Source: JAVBLP01 sp031553505
GTDB lineage: Bacteria; Elusimicrobiota; Endomicrobiia; Endomicrobiales; Endomicrobiaceae
Direction: 5' to 3'
DNA: 64,000 bases
NCBI GenBank assembly: GCA_031553505.1
Contig: JAVBLP010000016.1
Location: forward strand, 1 to 64,000
This document shows positions 45,126 through 53,552 of the stretch, piece after piece (within the stretch, counting starts at the first letter, position 1; the number at the start of each line of letters is the position of its first letter). Made by a program: the position numbers and the translations under genes. The notes beneath the pieces were generated by a model. The model saw only the letters and a list, made by a program, of their open reading frames with translations. It had not been told where the DNA came from and did not search any database.

Positions 45126-45428
45126 ATGGCATTTATAAAGAAACCCGCAGGACAGTCCAGACCCGGCGCAGCAGGCGCTGAAGGCCAGGGGCGCCCGGGC
45201 GGAAAGTTCAGAAAGGGCGGACCGATAAGAAAGAAAGTTTGCCGTTTCTGCGCTGATAAAGTTGAAATAGATTACAAGAATTTAAGCTTGCTGCGCGCTT
45301 TCGTAACCGAAAGAGGCAAAATTTTGTCAGGCCGAGTAACCGGCACCTGCGCAAAACACCAGAGAGAGCTTGATACAGCGGTTAAAAGAGCAAGGATGCT
45401 TGCGCTTTTGCCGTTTACAGTAAACTGA
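45126..45428 (+). CDS. rpsR: 30S ribosomal protein S18
   Basis: A 100-residue S18 with a Gly/Arg-rich N-terminal extension of about 30 residues. The conserved core shows [40 protein letters not shown] and [12 protein letters not shown]. Cys 39 and Cys 42 in CRFC, together with the TCAKH Cys and His, retain a zinc-binding pattern. CGGAGG precedes the start. It is in the usual operon position with its partner S6. Confidence 0.97.
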   Translation: MAFIKKPAGQSRPGAAGAEGQGRPGGKFRKGGPIRKKVCRFCADKVEIDYKNLSLLRAFVTERGKILSGRVTGTCAKHQRELDTAVKRARMLALLPFTVN

Positions 45429-45516
45429 TAAAAAGCAGGGATGCTTTTTGTCATCCTGAAGAAACTTGTTTCTGAAAGATTCATAATAATGGGTCCGGAT
45501 GAATGCGGAGGAAAAA

Positions 45517-45966
45517 ATGAAAGTTATATTAAGGTCCGATATTACCAATGTCGGGCGTCAAGGCGAGATAAAAGACGTTTCGGCGGGCTTTGTAAGAAAT
45601 TACCTTGTGCCGCAGAACCTTGCCATGGAAGCGACTCCCCAGAACCTTAAAATATGGGAAAGGGAAAAAGTTAAACTCGAAAAACAGAGAGAAGAAGTAA
45701 TCAACGCGGCGAAAGCCACGGCTGAAAAGCTTGAAGCCAATGAGTTTATCACAAAAGTAAAAATCGGCGAAAACGGAAAGATTTTCGGTTCCGTGACCAA
45801 TTCAAATATCGCAAAACTTTTCAAAGACCAGGGCTTTGAAGTTAACAAACGCGATATTCTTCTTGCCGACAGCATAAAAGAAACCGGAAATTATGAAATA
45901 AGCGTAAGGCTTCATCCGGAAGTCGTCGCGAAAGTAAAAGTTTCCGTTGTAAACGAAAAAGAATAA
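45517..45966 (+). CDS. rplI: 50S ribosomal protein L9
   Basis: A 149-residue L9, the same length as in E. coli. The N-terminal domain (VILRSDITNVGRQGEIKDV, then GFVRNYLVPQNLAMEAT) is joined by a long helix (about 40-75) to the C-terminal RNA-binding domain (GKIFGSVTNSNIAKLFKDQG, ISVRLHPEVVAKVKV). The frame opens six codons earlier, but the ATG chosen here follows GGAGG at proper spacing and gives the normal N-terminus MKVIL. Confidence 0.97.
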   Translation: MKVILRSDITNVGRQGEIKDVSAGFVRNYLVPQNLAMEATPQNLKIWEREKVKLEKQREEVINAAKATAEKLEANEFITKVKIGENGKIFGSVTNSNIAKLFKDQGFEVNKRDILLADSIKETGNYEISVRLHPEVVAKVKVSVVNEKE

Positions 45967-45972
45967 TTTTTT

Positions 45973-46007
45973 AGAGGGCTGCCGGCTGATACTGCCGGCA
46001 GCCCTCT
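45973..46007. repeat. GC-rich hairpin after rplI without a 3' T-tract
   Basis: Fourteen-base perfect arms (AGAGGGCTGCCGGC and its complement) around a seven-base loop. T's precede rather than follow it. It may protect the 3' end of the ribosomal operon mRNA or act as a terminator of unusual form. Confidence 0.6.
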
Positions 46008-46084
46008 GATTATTGGCAGGCGGAGGGAATTTTGCATGTTTTGAGTTTTATTTGCCCAGAATATACAAAATTTCTGAAAAATAA

Positions 46085-46106
46085 GGCGCTTTTGGCGCCG
46101 TTTTTT
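46085..46106 (+). terminator. Short hairpin and T-tract upstream of dnaB
   Basis: GGCGC pairs with GCGCC over a five-base loop, followed by GTTTTTT. The stem is short, so it may be a weak terminator or attenuator in the dnaB leader. Confidence 0.45.
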
Positions 46107-46132
46107 ATCAAAAGCGGGCTGGAGAAAATACA

Positions 46133-47506
46133 ATGCCGGTACACCCCATCATAGAAAAAGTTCCGCCTCAGGCTATTGATGCCGAAATGGCAGTGATAGG
46201 CGCGATGCTTATCGAAAAAGAAGCCATTACCAAAGCTATAGACATAATCAACGAAAACGATTTTTATAAAGAAATACACAGGCAAATATACCTGACCGCA
46301 AGAGACCTTTACCTTGAAAACCAGCCGGTTGATATAATTACGATTTCAGACAGGTTAAAAAAGAACGGGATGTTCGCGGAAGCCGGCGGTGCTTCTTATT
46401 TAACTTCGCTTATAGATTCCGTGCAAACCGCGGCGAATGTGGAGCATTACGCGAACATAATACGCGACAAATCTATTTTAAGGCAGCTTGTAAACGCAGG
46501 CTCCGGTATCGTCAGCGAGGCTTTTAATGAAAAATATCCGCCCGATGAAATATTGGATAAATCACAGGCGGCGCTTTTTAATATATCGCAGGCAAAAAGC
46601 AATAAGGGCTTTTCAAGAGTTTCCGAGCTTGTAAGGCCGACGCTGAAAAACCTTGAAAAACTTCACTCCGATAAAAAAGAAATCCCCGGGCTTCGCACGG
46701 GTTTTTCCGATTTGGATACGATGACTGCCGGCTTGCAGCCTTCCGAACTTATAATTTTAGCCGCCCGTCCTTCAATGGGTAAAACATCTTTCGCTTTAAA
46801 TATTGCCGAACATGTAGCTTTGGAAGAAAAAAAGCCCGTAGCCGTGTTTTCTCTCGAAATGTCAAAAGAACTTTTGATGATGAGATTTCTCGCTTCGCTT
46901 TCAAGGGTGAACGCGCACAACTTAAGAAAAGGAAGATTCCAGCCCGCGGACTGGAGCAGGCTTACGACAGCCGCGCAGAAAATTTCGGAATCTCCTATAT
47001 ATATAGATGACAGCTCCGACATAAGCGTAATAGAGTTAAGGGCAAGGGCAAGACGCCTCGCGACAGAACTTGAAGCCAAAAAAACGCCGTTATCATTAAT
47101 TTTGATAGATTACATACAGATTATGCGAGGTTCCAGCAGAAACGCGGAATCCCGCCAGCAGGAAATCGCGGAAATTTCGCGTTCGCTTAAAGGTTTGGCA
47201 AGGGATTTGAAAGTCCCCGTTATAGCGCTTTCGCAGCTTTCAAGAAAAACAGAAGACAGGGGAAGAAAAGACAACAAACCGCAGCTTTCTGATTTAAGGG
47301 AATCAGGCGCCATAGAGCAGGACGCCGATGTGGTTGCATTTATTTACAGGGAAGGCTATTATAATAAAACCGATCCGGACGTTAAGAACTCCGCGACCGT
47401 AATAATCGGCAAGCAGAGAAACGGTCCAGTCGGCGAAGTCGAACTTGTATTTGAAAGCGAATTTACGAAGTTTTCTGACAAAACAAATATTTCTGATAAT
47501 TTTTAG
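46133..47506 (+). CDS. dnaB: Replicative DNA helicase
   Basis: The hexameric 5'-3' helicase of the replication fork. 457 residues: the N-terminal primase-interacting domain (PPQAIDAEMAVIGAMLIEKE, about 10-110), a linker, then the RecA-like motor with Walker A ARPSMGKTSFALNIAEH, Walker B SLILIDYIQIM, and the late motif LRESGAIEQDADVVAFIYRE. No intein or insertion is visible. GGAG lies 12 bases before the ATG. It follows rplI as in many bacterial genomes. Confidence 0.97.
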   Translation: MPVHPIIEKVPPQAIDAEMAVIGAMLIEKEAITKAIDIINENDFYKEIHRQIYLTARDLYLENQPVDIITISDRLKKNGMFAEAGGASYLTSLIDSVQTAANVEHYANIIRDKSILRQLVNAGSGIVSEAFNEKYPPDEILDKSQAALFNISQAKSNKGFSRVSELVRPTLKNLEKLHSDKKEIPGLRTGFSDLDTMTAGLQPSELIILAARPSMGKTSFALNIAEHVALEEKKPVAVFSLEMSKELLMMRFLASLSRVNAHNLRKGRFQPADWSRLTTAAQKISESPIYIDDSSDISVIELRARARRLATELEAKKTPLSLILIDYIQIMRGSSRNAESRQQEIAEISRSLKGLARDLKVPVIALSQLSRKTEDRGRKDNKPQLSDLRESGAIEQDADVVAFIYREGYYNKTDPDVKNSATVIIGKQRNGPVGEVELVFESEFTKFSDKTNISDNF

Positions 47507-47542
47507 GAGTATAAAACAAACACGGTTCGAGGATAATTATTA

Positions 47543-48718
47543 ATGAAAAAACAACCGCCCCCCGCCGCAAGCAATGGATGTTTGGAAAGCAAAAGACAAC
47601 CCGTTTTTTTCAGGCAGACATGGGTTGAAGTAGACAAAAGCGATTTTCACTTCAATTTAAAAAAAATCAAAGAGTATCTGGCAAAAGACACTAAAATCAT
47701 GCCCGTAATTAAAGCAAACGCTTACGGACACGGCGGAATTGCGCTCGCTAAAGAAGCGCAAAAAGCCGGAGTCGCGTGCATAGGCGTTTCTTCGCTTGAA
47801 GAGGGAATAAGTTTCCGGGAAGCCGGAATTAAAAGCAATATTTTAATTCTCGGGAATATTTTTCCGCTTGATAATCTGCAGGTTGCGGTCGCGCACTCCT
47901 TAACTCCCACCATATCAAACATGAACGGCATAAACGCTCTTGAAGAGCTGGCGGTGCGTTTAAATAAAAAACTTTCTTTCCATCTGGAAATTGACACTGG
48001 CATGGGAAGGATCGGCGCTTTGCCGGAAGCGGCATACGGCATTTTGCAGAAAATCGCTTTAACTCCGGAAATTACAATGGCAGGTATGTACACGCATTTT
48101 CCCGTTGCCGATACCGATCCGGTTTTCACAAAAACGCAGCTCGACACGTTTATGAAAATAGTTAAATTCGCAAGGGTTAACCTCGGCTTAAGGTTTACGG
48201 CGCACGCGGCAAACTCCGCGGCATTGTTCAGGGATAAAAGGACGCATCTGGATATGGTGCGCCCGGGAATAAGCCTTTACGGTTTAAGCCCTTTTAAACA
48301 CGCCGAAAGGTTTATCAAATTAAAACCGGTTTTAACGTGGAAATCAAAAATAACTTTTCTTAAAAGGGTTCCTTCTGGGTTTTGCGTAAGCTACGGAAGG
48401 ACTTATGTTACAAATAAGGCTTCTGTAATCGCGACAATCCCCGTTGGCTATGCTGACGGTTACAACAGGCTTCTTTCAAATAAAGCCGATGTCTTAGTGC
48501 GCGGAAAGCGCTGCCCGATTGCCGGAAGGATTACGATGGATATGACTATGATAGATGTTACCGGCGTTAAGGGCGTTACCATAGGTGACGAGGTCGTGCT
48601 TATAGGAGCGCAGGGTAAAGAGCAGATAAAAGCTGATGAACTTGCAAAAATAGAAGATACGATTAATTATGAAATTACCTGCGCGATTTCACCGCGGGTT
48701 CCGAGAGTAGTAGTTTAA
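47543..48718 (+). CDS. alr: Alanine racemase
   Basis: A PLP enzyme that makes D-alanine for peptidoglycan. The cofactor lysine is residue 57 in VIKANAYGHGG. The second catalytic residue, Tyr, is in VSYGRTY, and GYADGYNRLLS with MDMTMIDVTG marks the C-terminal beta domain. At 391 residues it has a 25-residue Pro/Lys-rich N-terminal extension beyond the usual start (TWVEVDKSDFHFNL). It follows dnaB by 36 bases and ends in a strong terminator. Confidence 0.96.
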   Translation: MKKQPPPAASNGCLESKRQPVFFRQTWVEVDKSDFHFNLKKIKEYLAKDTKIMPVIKANAYGHGGIALAKEAQKAGVACIGVSSLEEGISFREAGIKSNILILGNIFPLDNLQVAVAHSLTPTISNMNGINALEELAVRLNKKLSFHLEIDTGMGRIGALPEAAYGILQKIALTPEITMAGMYTHFPVADTDPVFTKTQLDTFMKIVKFARVNLGLRFTAHAANSAALFRDKRTHLDMVRPGISLYGLSPFKHAERFIKLKPVLTWKSKITFLKRVPSGFCVSYGRTYVTNKASVIATIPVGYADGYNRLLSNKADVLVRGKRCPIAGRITMDMTMIDVTGVKGVTIGDEVVLIGAQGKEQIKADELAKIEDTINYEITCAISPRVPRVVV

Positions 48719-48742
48719 ATTAATAAATAATTTTACGGAAAC

Positions 48743-48779
48743 AAAAAGCAAACGGCGCAAAATGCCGTTTGCTTTTTTT
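48743..48779 (+). terminator. Rho-independent terminator after alr
   Basis: Arms AAAAAGCAAACGGC and GCCGTTTGCTTTTT pair over 14 bases with a seven-base loop; the T-run extends to seven T's. Confidence 0.9.
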
Positions 48780-48878
48780 ACGGGTGTTTTACGCCAGCCG
48801 CCAGTTGTACTTTAAAAACTTTTTGCTATTTAGGCGAAACGGGTGGTAAGGGCAATACCCTTTTAAACGCCTTTTTTG

Positions 48879-48884
48879 TATAAT
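48879..48884 (+). promoter_or_regulatory. -10 box of the mla operon, leaderless arrangement
   Basis: A perfect TATAAT ending seven bases before the ATG at 48892, with no Shine-Dalgarno. No clear -35 is visible. The earlier in-frame ATG at 48883 overlaps this box and would lie upstream of the transcription start. Confidence 0.5.
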
Positions 48885-48891
48885 GTTACCC

Positions 48892-49725
48892 ATGGTAAAT
48901 GAAAACGCGGCAAGGGCGGTAAAAGCAAGAAGGTTCGCAAGGCGTACGGCAAGGATGCCAAAAGAGATTCTTTTTTCTTTATTGGAAAGCATCGGTCAGG
49001 CTGCCGCTATGACAGGCGAAACTTTTTTGTGGATATGCAAAGGCGCTGTATCAGTTAAAAGTACGCTTTCGCAGATGGTTGAAGTGGGCTGGCGTTCCAT
49101 GCCGATTATAACTTTAACATCTTTTTTTACCGGAATGGTGCTCGCGCTTCAGGTAGGCTCCGCAACGACAAACCTTTTTAATGAACCCGTTTACGTAGGC
49201 ACAATAACAGGCTTTGCTTTAGTGATAGAGTTAGGTCCGGTGCTTACAGCTATAGTCATAACAGGAAGAGTGGGCGCCGCAATAACCGCTGAAATCGGCA
49301 CAATGAAAGTAACCGAACAGCTTGACGCTTTGTACACTCTAGGTACAAACCCCGTAAAATACCTCGCAGTCCCCAGATTTCTTGCGTGTTTCTTTATGCT
49401 TCCGCTTCTAACGGCGCTTGCCAATATAATCGGCATATACGGCGGCCTGTTTGTAACGGTCAATTCGTGGGATGTTACAAGCGCCGTTTACTGGTCAGAT
49501 GTTTTAGATTATATGACGATAAATACATTTTTGCACGGATTTATAAAATCGTTTTTCTTTGCTTTGATTATAGCCATAGTCGCCTGCCATAAAGGTTTCA
49601 GGACCGCCGGCGGCGCTGAGGGCGTAGGCAAAGCGACTACAAGCTCTGTTATGGTTTCGATGGTTTTGATACTTGTTTCGGATTATTTTTTAACTGCTTT
49701 GCTTGTAGCTTTAAATATAAAATAG
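48892..49725 (+). CDS. mlaE: MlaE-like lipid ABC transporter permease
   Basis: Inner-membrane permease of an Mla/MCE phospholipid transporter. 277 residues from the chosen start. A basic N-terminal segment (KARRFARRTARMP) leads to five or six helices. The family motif FALVIELGPVLTAIVITGRV is followed by the cytoplasmic loop TEQLDALYTLGTNPVKYLAV, which contacts the ATPase. It is followed by ATPase and MCE genes. MlaB and MlaC partners are not adjacent. The start is chosen from the -10 box position; an ATG three codons upstream is the alternative. Confidence 0.92.
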   Translation: MVNENAARAVKARRFARRTARMPKEILFSLLESIGQAAAMTGETFLWICKGAVSVKSTLSQMVEVGWRSMPIITLTSFFTGMVLALQVGSATTNLFNEPVYVGTITGFALVIELGPVLTAIVITGRVGAAITAEIGTMKVTEQLDALYTLGTNPVKYLAVPRFLACFFMLPLLTALANIIGIYGGLFVTVNSWDVTSAVYWSDVLDYMTINTFLHGFIKSFFFALIIAIVACHKGFRTAGGAEGVGKATTSSVMVSMVLILVSDYFLTALLVALNIK

Positions 49726-49787
49726 CAATTTATAATAAAAAATGGCAAAAATGATTGAAAAATTATACAATATTACGGAAATAACGA

Positions 49788-50558
49788 ATGATTAAAGTGA
49801 AGAATCTTCATAAGTCTTTCGGACCCAAACGCGTCCTTTGCGGCGTTAACCTGGAAGTGCGTGACGGCGAAACGCTTGTGATTATAGGCTCATCCGGAAC
49901 AGGAAAAAGCATTCTGCTTAAACATATAGTGGGGCTTGTTAAGCCTACTTTGGGTTCAATAACGGTGGACGGCGTTGAAATAACAAAGAGCTCTTCATCG
50001 GATTTGCAGTCTGTCCAGCAAAAAATGGGCTATGTTTTTCAGGAAGCGGCTCTTTTCGACTCTTTAACCATAGAAGAAAACGTCGCTTTCGGCTTAAGGA
50101 CGCTTACAAAGCTTGGCGAAGACGATATAAAGCAAAGGGTTTCGCAGTGCCTTGCGATGGTCGGGCTGACAGGCGTAGAAAACCTTAAACCTTCGGAACT
50201 TTCCGGAGGCATGAAGAAAAGGGCGGGTCTTGCAAGGGCTATAGCTTACCAGCCGCAGTATATTTTTTATGATGAGCCCACAACCGGGCTGGACCCTATA
50301 ATGTCGGACGTTATAAGCGATTTGATAATAAGTCTAAGGCAGCATTTAAAAATTACGTCAATAGTAGTTACCCACGATATGAAGTCGGCATACAAAATTG
50401 CCGACAGAATTATGATGCTGTACAAGGGAGAAGTGATTTTCACGGGCACTCCCGGAGAAACAAAGAATACGGACAATGAAGTGGTAAGGCAATTTGTGGA
50501 AGGTTCAAGCCATGGTCCGATAGAAATAGAAAGAAATTTTGATATGGAAGGTATATGA
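49788..50558 (+). CDS. mlaF: MlaF-like ABC transporter ATP-binding protein
   Basis: Energises the lipid transporter. 256 residues with Walker A GSSGTGKSILLKH, Q-loop VFQEAALFDSLT, signature LSGGMKKRAGLARAIA, Walker B YIFYDEPTTGLDP and switch His in VVTHD. The sequence around the signature (GGMKKR) is characteristic of the MlaF/Ttg2A group. Its stop overlaps the MCE gene start as ATGA. Confidence 0.95.
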   Translation: MIKVKNLHKSFGPKRVLCGVNLEVRDGETLVIIGSSGTGKSILLKHIVGLVKPTLGSITVDGVEITKSSSSDLQSVQQKMGYVFQEAALFDSLTIEENVAFGLRTLTKLGEDDIKQRVSQCLAMVGLTGVENLKPSELSGGMKKRAGLARAIAYQPQYIFYDEPTTGLDPIMSDVISDLIISLRQHLKITSIVVTHDMKSAYKIADRIMMLYKGEVIFTGTPGETKNTDNEVVRQFVEGSSHGPIEIERNFDMEGI

Positions 50559-51883
50559 ACAGCCAGATTAAACTTGGGCTTTTTGTCGCGATAGGCCTTG
50601 CGGCGATAATGATTTCTATTATCGCGGTGGGTAATTTTACGCTTAACAGAAGCTATAAAGTTTATGTAATGTTTCAAAACGCTTCAGGGTTGACGAAAAA
50701 AGCGAAAGTTAAAATCGCCGGCGTTGACGTAGGCGTTTTAAACGGCGTAAGCCTTAAAGACAGCAAGGCGCGGCTTTGCCTTTCAATAAATAATGACGTT
50801 ACTTTGTACGCAAATGCTCAGGCAAGAATAGTTTCAATGGGCATAATAGGCACAAAGTATATCGAAGTTATCCCGGGGGATCCTTCATACCCGGTAATTA
50901 AAGACGGCGACAGCATAAACGTGACGGAAAGCGCTTCGCTTGAACAATCCTTAAATAACATCGCTGATAAAATAGATAAAGCGCTCGGCTCTTTCGGGGA
51001 CGGTAAAAACGGAAATATGATGGCGAACCTTTCCGACGCCGTTTATGATTTAAAGCTGGTGATGCGCAATGTTGCAAACCAAAACGAAAAAATCGCATCG
51101 GCAATAGACAATGTAAATAAATTCTCTTACAATCTTGCCAAAATAACCGCGGAAAATGAAGCCGACCTCAGAGTCGCGATAGCCAATATGAGGGATATAT
51201 CCGAAAAACTTGACGTCATTATGGCAAAAATTTATGACGGCGAAGGCACTATCGGCGCCCTTGTAAACGATGAACAGATGAGCAAAGACCTTAAAGAAAC
51301 AGTCGCGAGCGCGAAAGAAGCCGTTAACAGTTTAAAAACTACCATCGGTACGGGCAACAGGCTGCAGCTTGCCTGGGATTATATGGGCAGATATAATGTA
51401 AGAGATGAAAAATTCAGAAGCGACGTCGGTTTGTCAATATCGATGCGCAAAGAAAGATTTTACTATGTTGGTATTTCAAATGTTGCCGACACTAGCGATG
51501 AAACTGACCAAAAAGAAAAAGACACCATGAATACGCTTAACGCGCTTATAGGCTTTAGAAATGAAAAGGCCGAAATTTACGGCGGAGTTATGAAGAGTAA
51601 AGCCGGCGTCGGCGTCGGATATTCATTCTTCGAACCTATATATTCGCCTTACAGGTCCGTGCAGCTTAATTTGAACGCGTATAATTTCTCAAGGGATGGA
51701 AAGCCGCCCGAAATAGATGCCGGCGTGCGCTTAGGCCTTGCAAAGTGGCTTTACGCCGGGGTTATGGTTGAAGACATAGGTTACGCGGCATCGGTTACGC
51801 CTTACATAAAGCTTGAAATTAAGGATACAGACATCGCGGCGCTGCTTGGAATAATAAGTGTTGCGGCCGTCGCGTCTAAATAA
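50555..51883 (+). CDS. mlaD: MlaD-like MCE-domain protein with long C-terminal domain
   Basis: A lipid-binding component anchored in the inner membrane by residues about 7-27 (LFVAIGLAAIMISIIAVGNF). The MCE domain (about 35-115) has YVMFQNASGLTKKAKVKIAG and MGIIGTKYIEVIPG. A long helical region (about 130-265) includes repeated Lys/Asn-rich heptads. The last 170 residues are strand-rich (YYVGISNVADT, KAGVGVGYSFFEPIY, GVRLGLAKWLYAGVMVED), unlike short E. coli MlaD (183 residues). This C-terminal part could contact the outer membrane. It is overlapped by MlaF, completing an EFD set. Confidence 0.9.
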   Translation: MNSQIKLGLFVAIGLAAIMISIIAVGNFTLNRSYKVYVMFQNASGLTKKAKVKIAGVDVGVLNGVSLKDSKARLCLSINNDVTLYANAQARIVSMGIIGTKYIEVIPGDPSYPVIKDGDSINVTESASLEQSLNNIADKIDKALGSFGDGKNGNMMANLSDAVYDLKLVMRNVANQNEKIASAIDNVNKFSYNLAKITAENEADLRVAIANMRDISEKLDVIMAKIYDGEGTIGALVNDEQMSKDLKETVASAKEAVNSLKTTIGTGNRLQLAWDYMGRYNVRDEKFRSDVGLSISMRKERFYYVGISNVADTSDETDQKEKDTMNTLNALIGFRNEKAEIYGGVMKSKAGVGVGYSFFEPIYSPYRSVQLNLNAYNFSRDGKPPEIDAGVRLGLAKWLYAGVMVEDIGYAASVTPYIKLEIKDTDIAALLGIISVAAVASK

Positions 51884-51960
51884 AATAAATATGTGATGCA
51901 TAAAGTGTATATACGGACGCGTAGTAAAAAAACCACTGATGCCTTAAAAAATAATAAACA

Positions 51961-53340
51961 ATGAAAAAGCAAAAAAATAAAACGATGTTTTTATGCCAGC
52001 AATGCGGTTATGAATCGGCGCAGTGGCTTGGCAAATGCCCCGGCTGCAGTTCGTGGAACAGTTTTGTCGAAGAAAAATTTTCAGCCGCCGCGGCTAAGGC
52101 GCAGGGCCCCGCATCAAGGCAGCTCACAGGTTTTTCTTCGGAAGTTTTAAAATTAAATGATATATCCGTAAAGGATTTCCAGAGATATCAAACGGATATA
52201 AAAGAGTTTGACAATATGATCGGCGGCGGAGTTGTGCCGGGTTCGCTCATACTTTTAGGCGGAGCGCCGGGCATAGGCAAATCGACGCTTATGCTGCACG
52301 TTTCTGACGCTTTAGGCAAAAGAGGAACGGTTCTTTATATTTCAGGCGAAGAGTCGCTTTCGCAGGTAAAATCAAGAGCGGAAAGGCTTAATGTAAAAAA
52401 AGACAATATATTTCTTGCCTCGGAAACGAACCTGCAAAATATTGTTGACGCGATAAACAAAATAGAACCGAAGTTTTTAATTATAGATTCGATACAAACT
52501 ACTTACCACCCGGAGCTTTCAAGCGCTCCCGGAACGGTAGGGCAGGTGAGGGAAACCGCGGCGGAACTTTTAAGGATAGCAAAGTCCAAGAATATAACGG
52601 TTTTTCTTTTAGGGCACGTTACAAAAGAAGGCGATCTTGCCGGCCCGCGCGTTTTAGAGCATATTGTGGACACGGTTTTATATTTTGAAAATGAAAGGCA
52701 GCACACATACAGGATTTTGAGGGCTTATAAAAACCGCTTTGGGCCGACAAGCGAAATAGGCATCTTTGAAATGGGTTCTTCCGGCCTTACGGAAGTTTCA
52801 AACCCTTCTCTTATTTTTCTTGGCGAAAGAAACGTAAACACGCCCGGCAATACTGTTACCGTTTCCATGGAAGGCACAAGGCCTTTGCTTTTGGAAGTAC
52901 AAGCGCTTTGTACACGTACAAATTTTCCCGTGCCGCGCAGAATGGTTTCCGGGTACGATTCAAACAGAGTAACAATTCTTATAGCCGTTTTGGAAAACAG
53001 GCTGAGCATGCCGCTTGAAATGCAGGATGTTTTCGTAAATATAGCGGGCGGGGTAAAAATAAAAGAAACGTCCGCGGATTTAGCGGCGGCGTGCGCTATA
53101 GTTTCGGCAAATTCGGGCTTTGTGTGCCCTAAAGATTTAGTTGCTTTCGGGGAAGTCGGCCTTGCGGGAGAAGTGCGCTCGGTTTCGCTTCCGGCAGAAA
53201 GGCTTGCAGAAGCGGAAAAACTGGGCTTTAAAAAGGCAATTATACCCAAAGGCAATATGAAAAACCTTTCATATAAAGGAAAAATAGAAATTATAGGCGC
53301 TGACAATTTAGAAAGCGCCGTAAAAGCGGTTAGGCAATAA
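51961..53340 (+). CDS. radA: DNA repair protein RadA
   Basis: A RecA-like branch-migration helicase acting in recombinational repair. 459 residues: N-terminal C4 zinc finger (CQQCGYESAQWLGKCPGCSSW), RecA-type core with Walker A GGAPGIGKSTLM and Walker B FLIIDSIQT, the RadA-specific YKNRFGPT motif, and a C-terminal Lon-protease-like domain (FVNIAGGVKIKETSADLAAA). All hallmark segments are intact. No Shine-Dalgarno is evident at the ATG. Confidence 0.97.
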   Translation: MKKQKNKTMFLCQQCGYESAQWLGKCPGCSSWNSFVEEKFSAAAAKAQGPASRQLTGFSSEVLKLNDISVKDFQRYQTDIKEFDNMIGGGVVPGSLILLGGAPGIGKSTLMLHVSDALGKRGTVLYISGEESLSQVKSRAERLNVKKDNIFLASETNLQNIVDAINKIEPKFLIIDSIQTTYHPELSSAPGTVGQVRETAAELLRIAKSKNITVFLLGHVTKEGDLAGPRVLEHIVDTVLYFENERQHTYRILRAYKNRFGPTSEIGIFEMGSSGLTEVSNPSLIFLGERNVNTPGNTVTVSMEGTRPLLLEVQALCTRTNFPVPRRMVSGYDSNRVTILIAVLENRLSMPLEMQDVFVNIAGGVKIKETSADLAAACAIVSANSGFVCPKDLVAFGEVGLAGEVRSVSLPAERLAEAEKLGFKKAIIPKGNMKNLSYKGKIEIIGADNLESAVKAVRQ

Positions 53341-53416
53341 AAGGCAAGTAATCAGTAATAGATAATAGACTTTATGAAAGTTCTGTTTGTCATTTCCAAA
53401 ATTTGTAATCTGGAAT

Positions 53417-53435
53417 CTGCTTTATAGCAGTTTTT
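53417..53435 (+). terminator. Short hairpin with T-tract downstream of radA
   Basis: CTGCT and AGCAG around TTAT, followed by five T's. A weak terminator candidate. The rest of the 212-base gap before aroC shows nothing else recognisable. Confidence 0.45.
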
Positions 53436-53552
53436 AATAAGTACCCCAGATACCCGATAAAGACATTCGGGCATGCAACAAGGGCAAAGAAGCAGTTGCG
53501 ATGCATCATTTGTAGAACTTTAAATTTATAAAGAGTATATCAGGAGAAAGCG

